This document shows positions 1 through 9,321 of a stretch of DNA of 64,000 bases, in pieces. The DNA comes from CAWVSB01 sp046710535. Its GTDB lineage: Bacteria; Pseudomonadota; Gammaproteobacteria; Pseudomonadales; CAWVSB01. Within the stretch, counting starts at the first letter, position 1. The number at the start of each line of letters is the position of its first letter. The stretch covers positions 1 through 64,000 of the forward strand of contig JBKEHH010000003.1 in assembly GCA_046710535.1 (NCBI GenBank), in the 5' to 3' direction. A program made the position numbers and the translations under genes. The notes beneath the pieces are model-generated. The model did no database searches and was not told the DNA's origin. It saw nothing but the letters and a program-made list of their open reading frames with translations.

Positions 1-1
1 A

Positions 2-118
2 GATATTAGTAGTTACTTGATGGGGTACTATAATTACCAAAGGCCGCATACATTTAATCAGGGTTTAGCTCCAGCGATAGCTGAAGAAAAACCTTATTCA
101 ATGTCCAAAATTACTTGA
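2..118 (+). mobile_element. IS3-family transposase, C-terminal end (cut by window edge)
   Basis: Reading codons from base 2 gives 38 residues ending in TGA at 116-118. They contain the block YYNYQRPH, followed by FNQGLAPA and a charged tail. This is the usual C-terminus of IS3-type OrfB (DDE integrase fold), where a Y-N-x-x-R-P-H block and a G-L-x-P sit just before the stop. Only the tail is visible, so intactness, subgroup and inverted repeats cannot be judged. The right end of the element should lie a few tens of bases past the stop, inside or next to the following reading frame. Assignment rests on motif recognition. Confidence 0.72.
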
Positions 119-408
119 CCACTACAGACATCGCTGCCAGCGACGCTAATAGAAGCTCTGCCCGCAATGGCGGCTATCGCTTAGTCGCACGAAATATTAA
201 AGCCTATTTAGCTGACACCCCCGAAATGATGAAAAAATACCAAGCACCTCACTATCGCTGGGGCTCTATATTAGGCGTACAAAATGACGGACTGCTAGTA
301 TATCAACCCGATGGCACAAAGTTCCGCTTCCCGCGCTGGTCAATTAAAACAATATTGTTGCCACTGCTGGTACGTAAAAACATATATCAAGGAATGAGAA
401 AGCCTTAG
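115..408 (+). CDS. Unrecognised 97-residue protein, possibly a 3' fragment
   Basis: The frame begins at a TTG that overlaps the transposase stop, with no ATG or clear ribosome site, and it stays open upstream to about base 91. The body is soluble and rich in aromatic and basic residues, with no motif I can place; the C-terminus is basic. It ends at 406-408, and the convergent metallo-hydrolase stop starts at 409. Because it abuts the end of an IS3-type element, it may be the 3' remnant of a gene whose front was removed by insertion. It could also be a short gene with a non-ATG start. Confidence 0.4.
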   Translation: MTTTDIAASDANRSSARNGGYRLVARNIKAYLADTPEMMKKYQAPHYRWGSILGVQNDGLLVYQPDGTKFRFPRWSIKTILLPLLVRKNIYQGMRKP

Positions 409-1491
409 CTAGTTTAACTTCCACCAATGCTCAGCTGGCACTTCACTATCAAGTAAATATGGCTGACCGATAACAGGAGTAGCTAAGCTAATATTTTGCT
501 CTTGAGCCAAGGCTGAAAGCTTTTCTAATGGGTCATACCAAGGATGAAATGCCAAATCGAAGGTGCTGTTATGCACCGGTAATAACACATCGGCATTAAG
601 GTCTTTATGCGCTTGAATCGTTTGCTCAGGCATCATATGCACTGACGGCCAATTTTCGTCGTAGGCACCATTTTCTAAAATCGCTAAGTTAAAAGGCCCT
701 AATACTTCGCCTATCTTTTTAAAACCGTCAAAGTACCCGCCGTCGCCACTATAAAAAATATTATGCGTCGGCGTGGTTATCACCCAGGACGCCCATAAGG
801 TTTCGTTACGATTAGATAAGCCTCGACCAGAAAAGTGCTGGGCAGGCGTCGCAGTAAATTTTATTTCATCGAGAGCAATATTCTGCCACCAATCCAACTC
901 ATTCACTTTATCGCTGGCAACCCCCCATTCTTTTAAATACTTACCCACGCCTAGCGGCACCAAAAACTGTTTAGTTTTGCTGCTTAATTTTTTAATAGTT
1001 TGTTTATCTAAATGATCATAGTGATCGTGAGAAATAATTACCGCATCAATCTCAGCGAAGTCGTCAATATTCAGCGGGACCGGATGAAAACGTTTTGGCC
1101 CGATAAAGCTGAATGGTGATGCGCGCTGGGAGAACATCGGATCAATAAGAATTATCTTGCCCGCTATTTTAAGCAGCAAACTGGAATGACCTAAGCGATA
1201 AATAGCCGGAGTGTCGTCAGCAAGATTGATCACATCCTGGTAGCTCACAAGTTTTAACGGGATCGGCTGAGTTGGCTCTGCATCAATTTTTGCCTCTAAC
1301 AAATAGCGCTTCATAAAGCCAAAGGCTGTTGTATTATTTGACGCAGGTACTGGGTCGTTATTAAAGGCGCCATTGGCATACTGTGGAGACTGGTTGTATT
1401 CAGGAATGCCTGCCTGTAACCCACAGCCGACTATTACCAATGTACTAACCAAAAAAATAAGTACTACAACGGTATCTTTAATCAATTTCAT
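409..1491 (-). CDS. Metallo-beta-lactamase-fold hydrolase, lipoprotein (NAPE-PLD/UlaG-like)
   Basis: The protein has a hydrophobic N-terminus with a lipobox ending IVGC, so it is predicted to be a lipoprotein. The MBL signature SHDHYDHLD supplies the HxHxDH metal ligands. Further family landmarks are IDPMFSQRASP upstream, the TPAQHFSGRG segment and a late HMMPEQT/PVHNSTF pair. This arrangement resembles the NAPE-PLD-like and L-ascorbate-6-P-lactonase-like branch, often annotated as phospholipase D-type hydrolases; the substrate is unknown. I use ATG at 1491 rather than the GTG one codon earlier. The gene stands alone, convergent with the small ORF at 115-408. Confidence 0.85.
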   Translation of the reverse strand: MKLIKDTVVVLIFLVSTLVIVGCGLQAGIPEYNQSPQYANGAFNNDPVPASNNTTAFGFMKRYLLEAKIDAEPTQPIPLKLVSYQDVINLADDTPAIYRLGHSSLLLKIAGKIILIDPMFSQRASPFSFIGPKRFHPVPLNIDDFAEIDAVIISHDHYDHLDKQTIKKLSSKTKQFLVPLGVGKYLKEWGVASDKVNELDWWQNIALDEIKFTATPAQHFSGRGLSNRNETLWASWVITTPTHNIFYSGDGGYFDGFKKIGEVLGPFNLAILENGAYDENWPSVHMMPEQTIQAHKDLNADVLLPVHNSTFDLAFHPWYDPLEKLSALAQEQNISLATPVIGQPYLLDSEVPAEHWWKLN

Positions 1492-1597
1492 CACTAGTTA
1501 ATCTCACTAAACTCATCATTATTTTACTGACAACATAGTATAGTAATCAGAACTAGGGATGAATACCGAAGCGCTATCACACACCTTTACAGCGCGG

Positions 1598-2545
1598 TTA
1601 CCCAACCATTCGTTTAAAAGCACTGTCGTGTTTATCAACAAACTGATGTTTGAGTGCACCGAGAATATGAGCTCCCAAAATAATGTATAGCAAGTAAGGC
1701 AATATATATTTATGGAATGTCCCCCAGACTAAATAGGCCTGCCCCTCACCCCATAATGGAGGTACTTCCCAGATAAAGAAGTAGGTGGGGTAACCATGAT
1801 AGGTGGTCATGACATAACCGGTTATGGGCATCATCATCATCATTACATATAGGGCGATATGCACCCGATGGGCCCATCTTTTTTCGGCCGGCTTCAAGGT
1901 TTCGTCTAGCTCTGGGCGCTTAGATTTTCTATTCCAAAGCAGCCTTATAACAAGCAGACCAAAGACAATCATGCCTATGGTTTTATGCACGACGTAATAA
2001 TGATTACGAAACCACGCATCTTCAGGAATCATTGTGGTAAATATTCCAATTGGAATAAGGGAAATAATTAAAATGGCGGTAACCCAGTGCAGAAGGCGAG
2101 ACACCCGGCCATAGCGCACTGGCTCATTGCTGGCATGCAATTCAAGTACCACCGTATTTTTACTTTGCTTATAAGCGACAAGCACCAAAGCCCAGCCTGA
2201 GATAAAAGCGATAGCAGTCTGAATCCAAAGCAAAGCAGGTTTGGCCGAATCTAACGGCGCTTGATTAGGCTTTGGGTTTTCGAGAACACCGGTGGAAAGA
2301 ATATTGGCGAACCACACAACAACAGCAAAGCAGCCTAAAGCGGCTAATAAGGTGCCAAATGCACGTACTTTTGGCGCGCGATAATTCATAAATAATGCGG
2401 TTAGTACTGCCGTAATAACAATAGCCAGCGCCGCCCAACTATCCCCATGGCTTATCGGCAAAGTATTTTCTACAGCCGAAGCTGCAGAAGACAACGCGAT
2501 AATGGGTATAGATGTTAAAACTAACCGACAAAAAAAGTGAACCAT
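1598..2545 (-). CDS. Cytochrome b561-family integral membrane protein
   Basis: The C-terminal two-thirds is a CybB-type di-heme b561 domain. Helices carry candidate heme histidines in RLLHW, VVHKTIG, RVHIALY and LGAHILGALKHQF. The N-terminal roughly 120 residues add three or four extra membrane spans, with the first acting as a signal-like segment. It probably moves electrons between quinol and a periplasmic or membrane acceptor. At 315 residues it is longer than the usual 180-residue CybB because of this N-terminal extension. A ribosome site AGGTG lies just before the ATG. There is no obvious partner; the next gene downstream is the convergent-side lipoprotein hydrolase. Confidence 0.85.
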   Translation of the reverse strand: MVHFFCRLVLTSIPIIALSSAASAVENTLPISHGDSWAALAIVITAVLTALFMNYRAPKVRAFGTLLAALGCFAVVVWFANILSTGVLENPKPNQAPLDSAKPALLWIQTAIAFISGWALVLVAYKQSKNTVVLELHASNEPVRYGRVSRLLHWVTAILIISLIPIGIFTTMIPEDAWFRNHYYVVHKTIGMIVFGLLVIRLLWNRKSKRPELDETLKPAEKRWAHRVHIALYVMMMMMPITGYVMTTYHGYPTYFFIWEVPPLWGEGQAYLVWGTFHKYILPYLLYIILGAHILGALKHQFVDKHDSAFKRMVG

Positions 2546-2587
2546 GTGGCACCTACTCTGCTTATTTAAGAAATGGTTTAGCTACGT

Positions 2588-3571
2588 TTATACAGCTGCT
2601 GCGACAAATAGTACTTTGCCAGATCTGCCACTTTCACCCGCTCTGGTCACCGCAGCGCCAACTTGATCAATGGTAAAACGAGAATCTATTTTTGCTTTTA
2701 GTGCGCCGCTAGCAACTAGCTGAATGACTTCACCGAAGGCTGCTTGTTTGTCTTCAGGGCTGGCGACTTCAAACCATTTAGATAACCAAAAACCACGGAC
2801 ACGAACGTCGTTGAAAATTATCGCCATAGAACTAAGCGCAGGCGGCTGCATACTAAGCGAGCCATACGCAACAATTGTTCCGCCCAAGACTAAGGCATCA
2901 ACTAGATGAGAAAAAGTGGCGCCACCCACTGCATCAATGGCTAGCGAAATTTCAGCATTATTAGTTGCGCTTGCTATACGCTGGGCTAAGCCATCGCCGT
3001 CGGTTAATACAACATCACCGCCTAATGCTTCTAACTCAGCGACCAGCGATGCACGACGTACGATATTCACCGTTTTTAAACCGCGTTGCTTCGCTAATTG
3101 AATAAGGTATTCACCCACGGCAGAATTTGCTGCACTTTGTATAATCCAGTCACCGGGCTTGAGGTCGACAAAATTGTTTAGCATTAAATAGGCGGTTAAG
3201 GGATTTACTGTCAGCATAGACATCTGCTCAGCATCACCAACATCTGGCAAGGGGATAAATCCAGCCGCTGGTCCAACTAGTTCTTCACGCCAGGTAGCGC
3301 CCCCAGCTAACATAACTCGCTGCCCAATTTGTAACTGACTTACATTATTAGCAACTTCTAAAATCTGACCAATACCCTCGCTGCCCGGATGAGCAGGCAG
3401 TTCTGGCTTTACGCCATAAAGCCCAGATATTTGTAATAAGTTTGACGGATGAATTGGCGCGGCCAAAACTTTCACGCGCACTTCTCCAGCGGCTAGCGCT
3501 TGCTGCGGAGCGTCCATGACTTTTAATACTTCGGCAGGGTTTCCTAGTTCATCATGTTGTATATATTTCAT
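2588..3571 (-). CDS. Zinc-free MDR-family oxidoreductase (enoyl thioester/quinone reductase-like)
   Basis: This is a 327-residue medium-chain dehydrogenase/reductase with an N-terminal GroES-like fold (APIHPSNLLQI, PAHPGSEGIG) and a Rossmann NADP-binding half (SAANSAVGEYLIQLAK). The catalytic zinc cysteines of true alcohol dehydrogenases are absent, and the sequence resembles the MECR/Etr1 2-enoyl thioester reductase branch. The likely reaction is NADPH-dependent reduction of an enoyl thioester or quinone-like substrate. It is divergent from a LysR regulator at 3702 with a 130-bp shared promoter region, the usual layout for a regulator and its target. Confidence 0.85.
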   Translation of the reverse strand: MKYIQHDELGNPAEVLKVMDAPQQALAAGEVRVKVLAAPIHPSNLLQISGLYGVKPELPAHPGSEGIGQILEVANNVSQLQIGQRVMLAGGATWREELVGPAAGFIPLPDVGDAEQMSMLTVNPLTAYLMLNNFVDLKPGDWIIQSAANSAVGEYLIQLAKQRGLKTVNIVRRASLVAELEALGGDVVLTDGDGLAQRIASATNNAEISLAIDAVGGATFSHLVDALVLGGTIVAYGSLSMQPPALSSMAIIFNDVRVRGFWLSKWFEVASPEDKQAAFGEVIQLVASGALKAKIDSRFTIDQVGAAVTRAGESGRSGKVLFVAAAV

Positions 3572-3661
3572 TTTGTCTCTCTTTAGACTATGCTTGATTG
3601 TTGTTTTTATAAGTATAATCTAGCTATATTGGTAGATATGTAGGCATAAATACACTTTACA

Positions 3662-3678
3662 ATTGTCATAAAGACAAT
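3662..3678. promoter_or_regulatory. Candidate LysR-type operator (ATTGTC-N5-GACAAT)
   Basis: A perfect 6-bp inverted repeat with a 5-bp spacer lies 23 bp upstream of the LysR start and within the divergent promoter region. Its size and T-N11-A content fit the LysR-type recognition box. Assignment is from position and symmetry only. Confidence 0.45.
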
Positions 3679-3701
3679 AGTATAGAAATTGGCAGAGTAG
3701 A

Positions 3702-4634
3702 ATGGATAAATTAAGAGCGCTAAACTATTTTGTTGAAGTTGCTAAATCTGGCAGTTTTACCAAAGCAGCCAAAATATTCGATGTGCCCGCCTCCTCAATC
3801 TCCAGACGTATCCATGATCTTGAAAGCGAATTGGGCGTGGTGTTATTTCATCGCTCTACTCGCGTTGTCAAATTGACTGAGCTTGGTATTTTGTACTTAG
3901 AGCAAATTACGCCGGCTATCACAGCCTTAGACTTAGCCGACGAAATTGTGGGTCAGCATTCAGACATACCATCGGGCGTACTAAGAATATCGGCAATACC
4001 CGATTACGGCCGCTCACGCTTGTTACCCGCACTGTCCAAAATGAAAAAAATTTACCCTGATATTATCTGCGATGTAGAACTGTCTGATCACATTTCTAAC
4101 CTAGCGCAAAACGAAGTGGATATCGCCATTAGGGCAACCGCCAGTGTGTCCGAGCGAGCGGTCGCAAAAAAGCTAACCAATGGCACCTTTATCTTAGTCG
4201 CCTCCCCTCAATACTTGGCCACCTACGGCACCCCCAAAACAGCAGCAGACCTGCAAAACCATCGGGCTCTACTTTATCGACTTCCCAGCGGGATTTTATA
4301 CTGGCAAGCGAAAATGGCTGGCGGCTGGCACGAGCTGCGCCCACCACCCGCATTTATCTGTAATCAAGGCAATACCATATTGGCCGAAGCACTGGTGGGA
4401 ACAGGTCTGGCATTAGTTCCGCGCTGGGGAATTATCGACAAGCTTGATAATAAAGAGTTAATCCATATCACTTTAGACGACGCTAATGTACACGCAGCAA
4501 GAACCGACAGCTCGGGAATTTATTTGCTTTACCATCGACCAAAATACGCGGTTCAAAAAATACGCCTAGCAGTAGATTTTCTATTAGCTGAACTTAGCGA
4601 AAACAGTGAAACCAGCGTGGAAATACTGCAATAG
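3702..4634 (+). CDS. LysR-family transcriptional regulator
   Basis: The protein is 310 residues, the normal family length. An N-terminal winged helix-turn-helix (KSGSFTKAAKIFDVPASSIS, then RRIHDLESELG) is followed by a type-2 periplasmic-binding effector domain from about residue 90. The sequence fits the CrgA-like group. It probably controls the divergent MDR oxidoreductase and itself; a symmetric box sits between them at 3662-3678. The ATG start is well placed and the helix-turn-helix starts at the expected residue. Confidence 0.93.
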   Translation: MDKLRALNYFVEVAKSGSFTKAAKIFDVPASSISRRIHDLESELGVVLFHRSTRVVKLTELGILYLEQITPAITALDLADEIVGQHSDIPSGVLRISAIPDYGRSRLLPALSKMKKIYPDIICDVELSDHISNLAQNEVDIAIRATASVSERAVAKKLTNGTFILVASPQYLATYGTPKTAADLQNHRALLYRLPSGILYWQAKMAGGWHELRPPPAFICNQGNTILAEALVGTGLALVPRWGIIDKLDNKELIHITLDDANVHAARTDSSGIYLLYHRPKYAVQKIRLAVDFLLAELSENSETSVEILQ

Positions 4635-4763
4635 CAGACTCTAGCGACTCAATCATAAAAGCAGGCAGCAGTGTTTCTTTAGATGGAATCTCAATGACAG
4701 CAGCACCATAAGAGACTAGTATCCGCCTAATTATTCTATCTATCACTTTTAACCGAGGACGGC

Positions 4764-6035
4764 TTGAAAATACTACTCACCATAAGCTCACTTTTATTAT
4801 CTACAGCCATGCTGCTGATTGGCCATGGTATGCAGCTTACTGTTTTACCACTGCGAGCCGCCGCTAATGGCATGCCAGATTCAGAAATTGGACTAACAGC
4901 ATCGGCCTATTTTTTTGGCTTTATTATTGGCTGTCTGTATGTACCCAAACTGATAACTAGGGTTGGCCATATTCGCGTATTTGCTGTGCTCACGGCGATT
5001 TTGGCCAGCTCAATATTATTACTAGAGCTGATTGACTCTTGGCTAGTATGGATGCTCTTACGCTGCTGCACAGGCATTGCCATTTGTGGTATCTACACAG
5101 TTATCGAAAGCTGGCTAAACACAACGACCTCGCCCACCAATCGCGGCCAAATATTATCCGTCTATACCTTTATTGTTTTAGGCTCAATGGCGGCTGGCCA
5201 GCTGCTAGTAAACGTTGGGCCAATAGATACCTCAATTCCATTTATTGTAGCGGTATTGTTTTTGGTGCTAGCAATTATTCCAATAGGCTTAACTAGAAGC
5301 CTTGCCCCCAACCCAGTAGAGCCTGCTCACCCTAGCTTTGCTTTACTGTATAAAAAGTCTCATTCGGCGTTTGCTGGAGCACTGGTGTCAGGGCTAATTG
5401 CTGGCAGTTTTTGGTCGCTTGGGGCGGTGTTTGTCTCTTTTTATAGTGACACACAGCTGCAAGTAACGTGGCTGATGACCGCCACCATTGCTGGCGGCGC
5501 ACTACTGCAATATCCCATTGGTTATTTATCAGACAAGGTAGATCGACGAGCAGTAATGGCGTTGCTATGCCTATGCGGCGCTATAAGCTCTGTCTTAGTT
5601 GCGCTATATGCAGCCACTTGGGCGGCACCGCTAGTGTTATTTCTATTTGGCGCAACCATTATGCCTATTTATGCCATCGCCTTAGCAACTGCAGCTGACG
5701 TGTCCGAGCCTGATGAGTTTGTTCAAATGGGCACGTCAGTATTATTATTGAATGCAGTTGGCGCAGTAATCGCGCCATTATTTATCGGCCAGCTAATGAG
5801 TCTATGGCAGCCATCTGCGTTATTTTGGTCAGCTGCCGTTTTAGCAATCATTTTTGCTGGTTATATATTTGCCCAGCTAGGCCATAGTCGCAGTGTCACA
5901 GTAGAGGACCAGACACCATTTAACGCCGCCGCCTCAGCGATGGCTCCGACTAGCTTTGATATGGATCCGAGAGCACAAGAAGAACCCGCCGACGAAGAGG
6001 ATATACCACCCCATAACGGCGCAACCTTGCCTTAA
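4764..6035 (+). CDS. MFS transporter, YcaD-like
   Basis: This 423-residue protein has twelve hydrophobic spans and MFS signatures: an N-terminal substrate-path region (LPLRAAANGMPDSEIG), the YVPKLITRVGHIRVF loop between spans 2 and 3, and YLSDKVDRRAV between spans 8 and 9. It resembles the YcaD group of putative exporters. A hydrophilic acidic tail of about 45 residues follows the last span. The start is TTG with a GAGGA ribosome site. The stop codon is immediately followed by the GTG of the DTW gene, so the two are translated as a unit. Confidence 0.87.
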   Translation: MKILLTISSLLLSTAMLLIGHGMQLTVLPLRAAANGMPDSEIGLTASAYFFGFIIGCLYVPKLITRVGHIRVFAVLTAILASSILLLELIDSWLVWMLLRCCTGIAICGIYTVIESWLNTTTSPTNRGQILSVYTFIVLGSMAAGQLLVNVGPIDTSIPFIVAVLFLVLAIIPIGLTRSLAPNPVEPAHPSFALLYKKSHSAFAGALVSGLIAGSFWSLGAVFVSFYSDTQLQVTWLMTATIAGGALLQYPIGYLSDKVDRRAVMALLCLCGAISSVLVALYAATWAAPLVLFLFGATIMPIYAIALATAADVSEPDEFVQMGTSVLLLNAVGAVIAPLFIGQLMSLWQPSALFWSAAVLAIIFAGYIFAQLGHSRSVTVEDQTPFNAAASAMAPTSFDMDPRAQEEPADEEDIPPHNGATLP

Positions 6036-6494
6036 GTGAAAATATTTTTACTAACCCATGAGCGTGAGCTAAACCGAGAAACTAATACTGGCACTATTGC
6101 CATTGATCACTCGGCGGGCATTGTTGAGCGTATTGTATGGGAGCGAGTAAACCCCAATAACGACTTAGTAGAATTGTTTGCCAACAACAAGGCATTGCTA
6201 CTTTACCCTAGCGATAGTGATAGCAGCGCTGACATTGAAGACTTTGACAATATTGTTGTCATTGATAGCACATGGCAAGAAGCCCAGAAAATTTATAACC
6301 GCAGCCCCTATTTAAAAGCAGCACCTAAAGCTGTTTTGTCGCCTGAATATCAATCAGCATTCCAATTAAGGCGCAACCAACGCGCAGGCGGCTTATGCAC
6401 AATAGAATGTGTTATTGAGTTACTGCGGATTAAGGGGCGCGAGCAATTAGCTGACGCACTAGCAAGCAAATTTAATCTATTCAATCAGCGCTAA
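6036..6494 (+). CDS. Short DTW-domain protein (putative tRNA aminocarboxypropyltransferase-like)
   Basis: The GTG start directly abuts the TAA of the MFS gene. The 152-residue protein carries the DTW signature as VVIDSTWQEAQ, followed by a conserved basic block (FQLRRNQRAGGLCTIE). The family transfers the 3-amino-3-carboxypropyl group of SAM to tRNA uridine (acp3U). This copy lacks the N-terminal Cys-rich zinc element seen in the second DTW protein at 37942, so it is a compact variant. Coupling to an exporter is unexplained; translational coupling is the only visible regulatory feature. Confidence 0.8.
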   Translation: MKIFLLTHERELNRETNTGTIAIDHSAGIVERIVWERVNPNNDLVELFANNKALLLYPSDSDSSADIEDFDNIVVIDSTWQEAQKIYNRSPYLKAAPKAVLSPEYQSAFQLRRNQRAGGLCTIECVIELLRIKGREQLADALASKFNLFNQR

Positions 6495-6567
6495 TAATGC
6501 CGATAAGTACTTTATTATTTCTGCGCTATACGCTACTTTGCGGTACCCACTTTTTAGGAGAAATACA

Positions 6568-6948
6568 ATGTATAGCCACATGATGGTCGGTACTAACGAT
6601 ATAGAAGCATCAAGAAAATTTTATGATGCGATATTAGGAACAATGGACCATGCCCCAGCGGTAAAAGATGAAAAAGGTCGGTACTTCTATTTTACTGACA
6701 GCGGTATTTTTTCAATCAGCATACCCATTGACGGCCAACCTGCCACCGTAGCCAATGGCAGCACTATAGGCTTTGCAGCAGCCAGCCCCGAAATAGCAGA
6801 CGCATGGCACGCTGCCGGCGTAGCCAATGGCGGTACAACTTGTGAAGATCTACCTGGGATACGTGAAGGCGCTATCGGTAAGCTTTACTTGGCTTATTTA
6901 CGCGACCCATCTGGCAATAAGGTTTGTGCTTTACACCGAGTGGCATAA
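6568..6948 (+). CDS. VOC-superfamily (glyoxalase/bleomycin-resistance-like) protein
   Basis: A single VOC beta-alpha-beta-beta-beta module of 126 residues. It opens with HMMVGTNDIEASRKFYDAIL and closes with the typical LAYLRDPSGNKVCALH. The leading His and late Glu/His positions could bind a metal, but substrate cannot be inferred. I use the ATG at 6568 because TAGGAG lies 7 bp before it; an upstream in-frame extension has no ribosome site. It is monocistronic, with a strong terminator at 6969. Confidence 0.88.
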   Translation: MYSHMMVGTNDIEASRKFYDAILGTMDHAPAVKDEKGRYFYFTDSGIFSISIPIDGQPATVANGSTIGFAAASPEIADAWHAAGVANGGTTCEDLPGIREGAIGKLYLAYLRDPSGNKVCALHRVA

Positions 6949-6968
6949 AGCCTGACCGGAGTATAATG

Positions 6969-6993
6969 GGGCGCTACTTAGCGCCCTTTTTTT
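6969..6993 (+). terminator. Rho-independent terminator after the VOC gene
   Basis: The stem GGGCGCT / AGCGCCC has a four-base loop and is followed directly by seven T. It starts 20 bp past the VOC stop. Confidence 0.9.
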
Positions 6994-7149
6994 GTCAATA
7001 ATAAATTTCTACTCACTACGATGGCCCCTCATAACAACCAATAATAATGCATGTCGGCCACCTTTAACCCCTCATGTTATAGTGCATTTTTTTACAAAGT
7101 CTTATTGTAATAACTGCTCTCAATAAAAACTCTATAACCCGAGACCTAT

Positions 7150-8325
7150 ATGACATTTTCCACTCTTGGATTAAGCGACCTTATTTTAGAAGCTCTTAAT
7201 GAGCTGGGTTACGCTAAGCCTACAGCTATACAATACAAAGCAATACCCGAAGTTTTAGCAGGCAATGATATTGTTGCAACAGCGCAAACAGGCACGGGAA
7301 AAACTGCCAGCTTTGTATTACCTCTGCTGCAGCTATTAAGTGGCGACCGTAAGCGCAGAGCAAAACGCCTACGCGCATTAATTCTCGTACCTACTCGGGA
7401 GCTAGCATTACAGGTTGAAAAAAACATTCAGCTTTACGGCAAATACCTAAACCTACGATCAATGGCGATAGTTGGAGGCGTTGATAGCGAACCACAAAAA
7501 GCGGCGCTTATTTACGGCGTTGATATTGTAGTCGCGACACCAGGGCGCCTACTCGATATGGCTCACCAACGGGCGTTACATTTCGATGAGCTGGAATTTT
7601 TAATTTTAGATGAAGCTGATCGAATGCTAGACATGGGTTTTATTGGCGACATTAATAAAATTATTGACCGCTTGCCCCAGCAACGACAGAACCTACTGTT
7701 TTCTGCCACCCTATCTAAAGAAGTTCGCCAGCTTGCCAAAACAGCAATAAGCAATCCAGTTGAGATATCTATTAGCGATGACAATACTTCAGCACCGAAA
7801 ATCTCCCAGTGGCTAACAACTGTTGATAAGGACAATAAATCTGCCTTGCTAAGCCATTTGATTACAGAAAGAAAATGGACGCAGGCACTTATATTTATCC
7901 GCACCAAACACGGCGCGGCAAAGTTAGTTAGCCAGCTAGAAAAACGCGGCATTGCGGCCGAGTCTATTCACAGCGGCAGAAGCCAAGCGGTTCGCATTCA
8001 GTTATTAGCTGATTTTAAAAGTGGCAAAATTGGCATATTAATTGCCACTGGCATTGCCGCCCGCGGCATTGATATAGATGACCTGACCCGAGTTATTAAT
8101 TACGACCTACCAGATGATGCCGACGATTATATTCATCGTATAGGCCGAACTGGCCGTGCTGGAGCGGTTGGCGAGGCAGTATCGCTTGTCTCTAGAGATG
8201 ATTTTAAAAGATTGTGTGCTATTGAACGTAGGCTAGAAAAAGTTATCGAGCGCAATGAAGTCACTGGGTTTAAGCCAAAAACAGAAGTGCCCGCATCAAA
8301 TTTGGACTATAAAAGACCAAATTGA
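7150..8325 (+). CDS. DEAD-box ATP-dependent RNA helicase (RhlE-like)
   Basis: All core motifs are present: the Q motif near residue 24 (PTAIQ), motif I AQTGTGKT, PTREL, TPGR, DEADRMLD, SAT, and the C-terminal RGIDIDD and HRIGRTGRAG. At 391 residues it has only a very short tail past the helicase core, unlike full-length RhlE or DeaD. It most resembles the RhlE group, which remodels rRNA or mRNA structure. It is monocistronic, between the 6969 terminator and a convergent desaturase. One of three DEAD-box proteins in this window. Confidence 0.93.
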   Translation: MTFSTLGLSDLILEALNELGYAKPTAIQYKAIPEVLAGNDIVATAQTGTGKTASFVLPLLQLLSGDRKRRAKRLRALILVPTRELALQVEKNIQLYGKYLNLRSMAIVGGVDSEPQKAALIYGVDIVVATPGRLLDMAHQRALHFDELEFLILDEADRMLDMGFIGDINKIIDRLPQQRQNLLFSATLSKEVRQLAKTAISNPVEISISDDNTSAPKISQWLTTVDKDNKSALLSHLITERKWTQALIFIRTKHGAAKLVSQLEKRGIAAESIHSGRSQAVRIQLLADFKSGKIGILIATGIAARGIDIDDLTRVINYDLPDDADDYIHRIGRTGRAGAVGEAVSLVSRDDFKRLCAIERRLEKVIERNEVTGFKPKTEVPASNLDYKRPN

Positions 8326-8372
8326 AAACCCGTCATCCAAACTATCCGAAAAACTGTCTACGCTAGTAAAAC

Positions 8373-9296
8373 TTAGCTTGGCATTAATTGCGCGGGTTTA
8401 ATCACGCTGCGTATCACCTCGCCATAACTTTGCGGTATATGCATATTTTCATAGGCACCTTTACTTTTTAGTAGCTCGTGCAGCTGTTTTAATTTGTAGC
8501 ATGGCACGCTAGACATAAAGTGATGTTCTACATGGTAGTTCACATTATTAGGCGCAATCATAATGCGCTCCCACCAGGTTGGAATTGTGGTGCGAGTGTT
8601 TTCTCTTGGGTCGTCATGAAATAAATGTGGCACAGCGCCGTGCTCGGCAACTTGCCTAATACGAACCACCACCATAAACGAAGTCATTTGAGCGGTTAGC
8701 CAAACTAAATACATCCATGGTGCAAACACAAAACCCAACACAACGGCAAAAACGAGTTGTACCCACAGAATTTTTAACGCCGGAATCGCTAGCTCTCGCT
8801 TGGTTTTATCAACCACTCCAAACGCGCTTTTAACAATAAAAGCAATTAGCTTAAACCCTGTACGACCAGTTAAGTCGCGACTAATTTTTCGTTTAAAGCT
8901 TTCTTTCTCAACGGGGTAAGGTTGATAGTTTGCTAAATTTGGATCTTCTACTGTGCCCGCTTTTTGATGATGAACTTTGTGCTCATTGGCAAAAGTATCT
9001 AAGTCGTTAAATGTTGGGGCCGCGCTAAGCCATTGCCCAGCAAAGCGGTTTAACTTAGCCGAATGAAAAAATGTATGGTGTCCGCATTCATGCATAATTA
9101 TCGATAAACCTAGCATGCGGCCAGCTAATAAAACAATAGCGATGCCAATGGTTACCGGGTTGGTCCAGACATTCACCATAGTAAAAAGCGCGAACACTCC
9201 CAACCAATTGCTTAGAAGTACAAGCCATGCCTTTGCATCACTTTTTGCGGTGAAATATTTAATTTGGTCTTGGTCGAGATAGTCTTTGATTTTCAT
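8373..9296 (-). CDS. Membrane fatty-acid desaturase
   Basis: The three di-iron histidine boxes are HECGHH (about residue 69), HKVHH (about 106) and HVEHH (about 255), with hydrophobic spans between them. The 307-residue length fits the acyl-lipid/acyl-CoA desaturase superfamily. Reaction: oxygen-dependent insertion of a double bond into a membrane fatty acyl chain, using an external electron carrier not encoded nearby. Its start is 25 bp after the PaaX-like gene on the same strand, so they form an operon. A good ribosome site (AAGAAGG) precedes the ATG. Regiospecificity cannot be read from sequence. Confidence 0.92.
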   Translation of the reverse strand: MKIKDYLDQDQIKYFTAKSDAKAWLVLLSNWLGVFALFTMVNVWTNPVTIGIAIVLLAGRMLGLSIIMHECGHHTFFHSAKLNRFAGQWLSAAPTFNDLDTFANEHKVHHQKAGTVEDPNLANYQPYPVEKESFKRKISRDLTGRTGFKLIAFIVKSAFGVVDKTKRELAIPALKILWVQLVFAVVLGFVFAPWMYLVWLTAQMTSFMVVVRIRQVAEHGAVPHLFHDDPRENTRTTIPTWWERIMIAPNNVNYHVEHHFMSSVPCYKLKQLHELLKSKGAYENMHIPQSYGEVIRSVIKPAQLMPS

Positions 9297-9321
9297 AACA
9301 CTAAACCTTCTTTGGTGCGCA

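Noticed and set aside
6036..6494. The short DTW protein as a mis-started fragment of a longer gene.
   Set aside because: The frame upstream is the MFS coding sequence in another frame, and its GTG start abuts the MFS stop, so no room remains for a zinc element.
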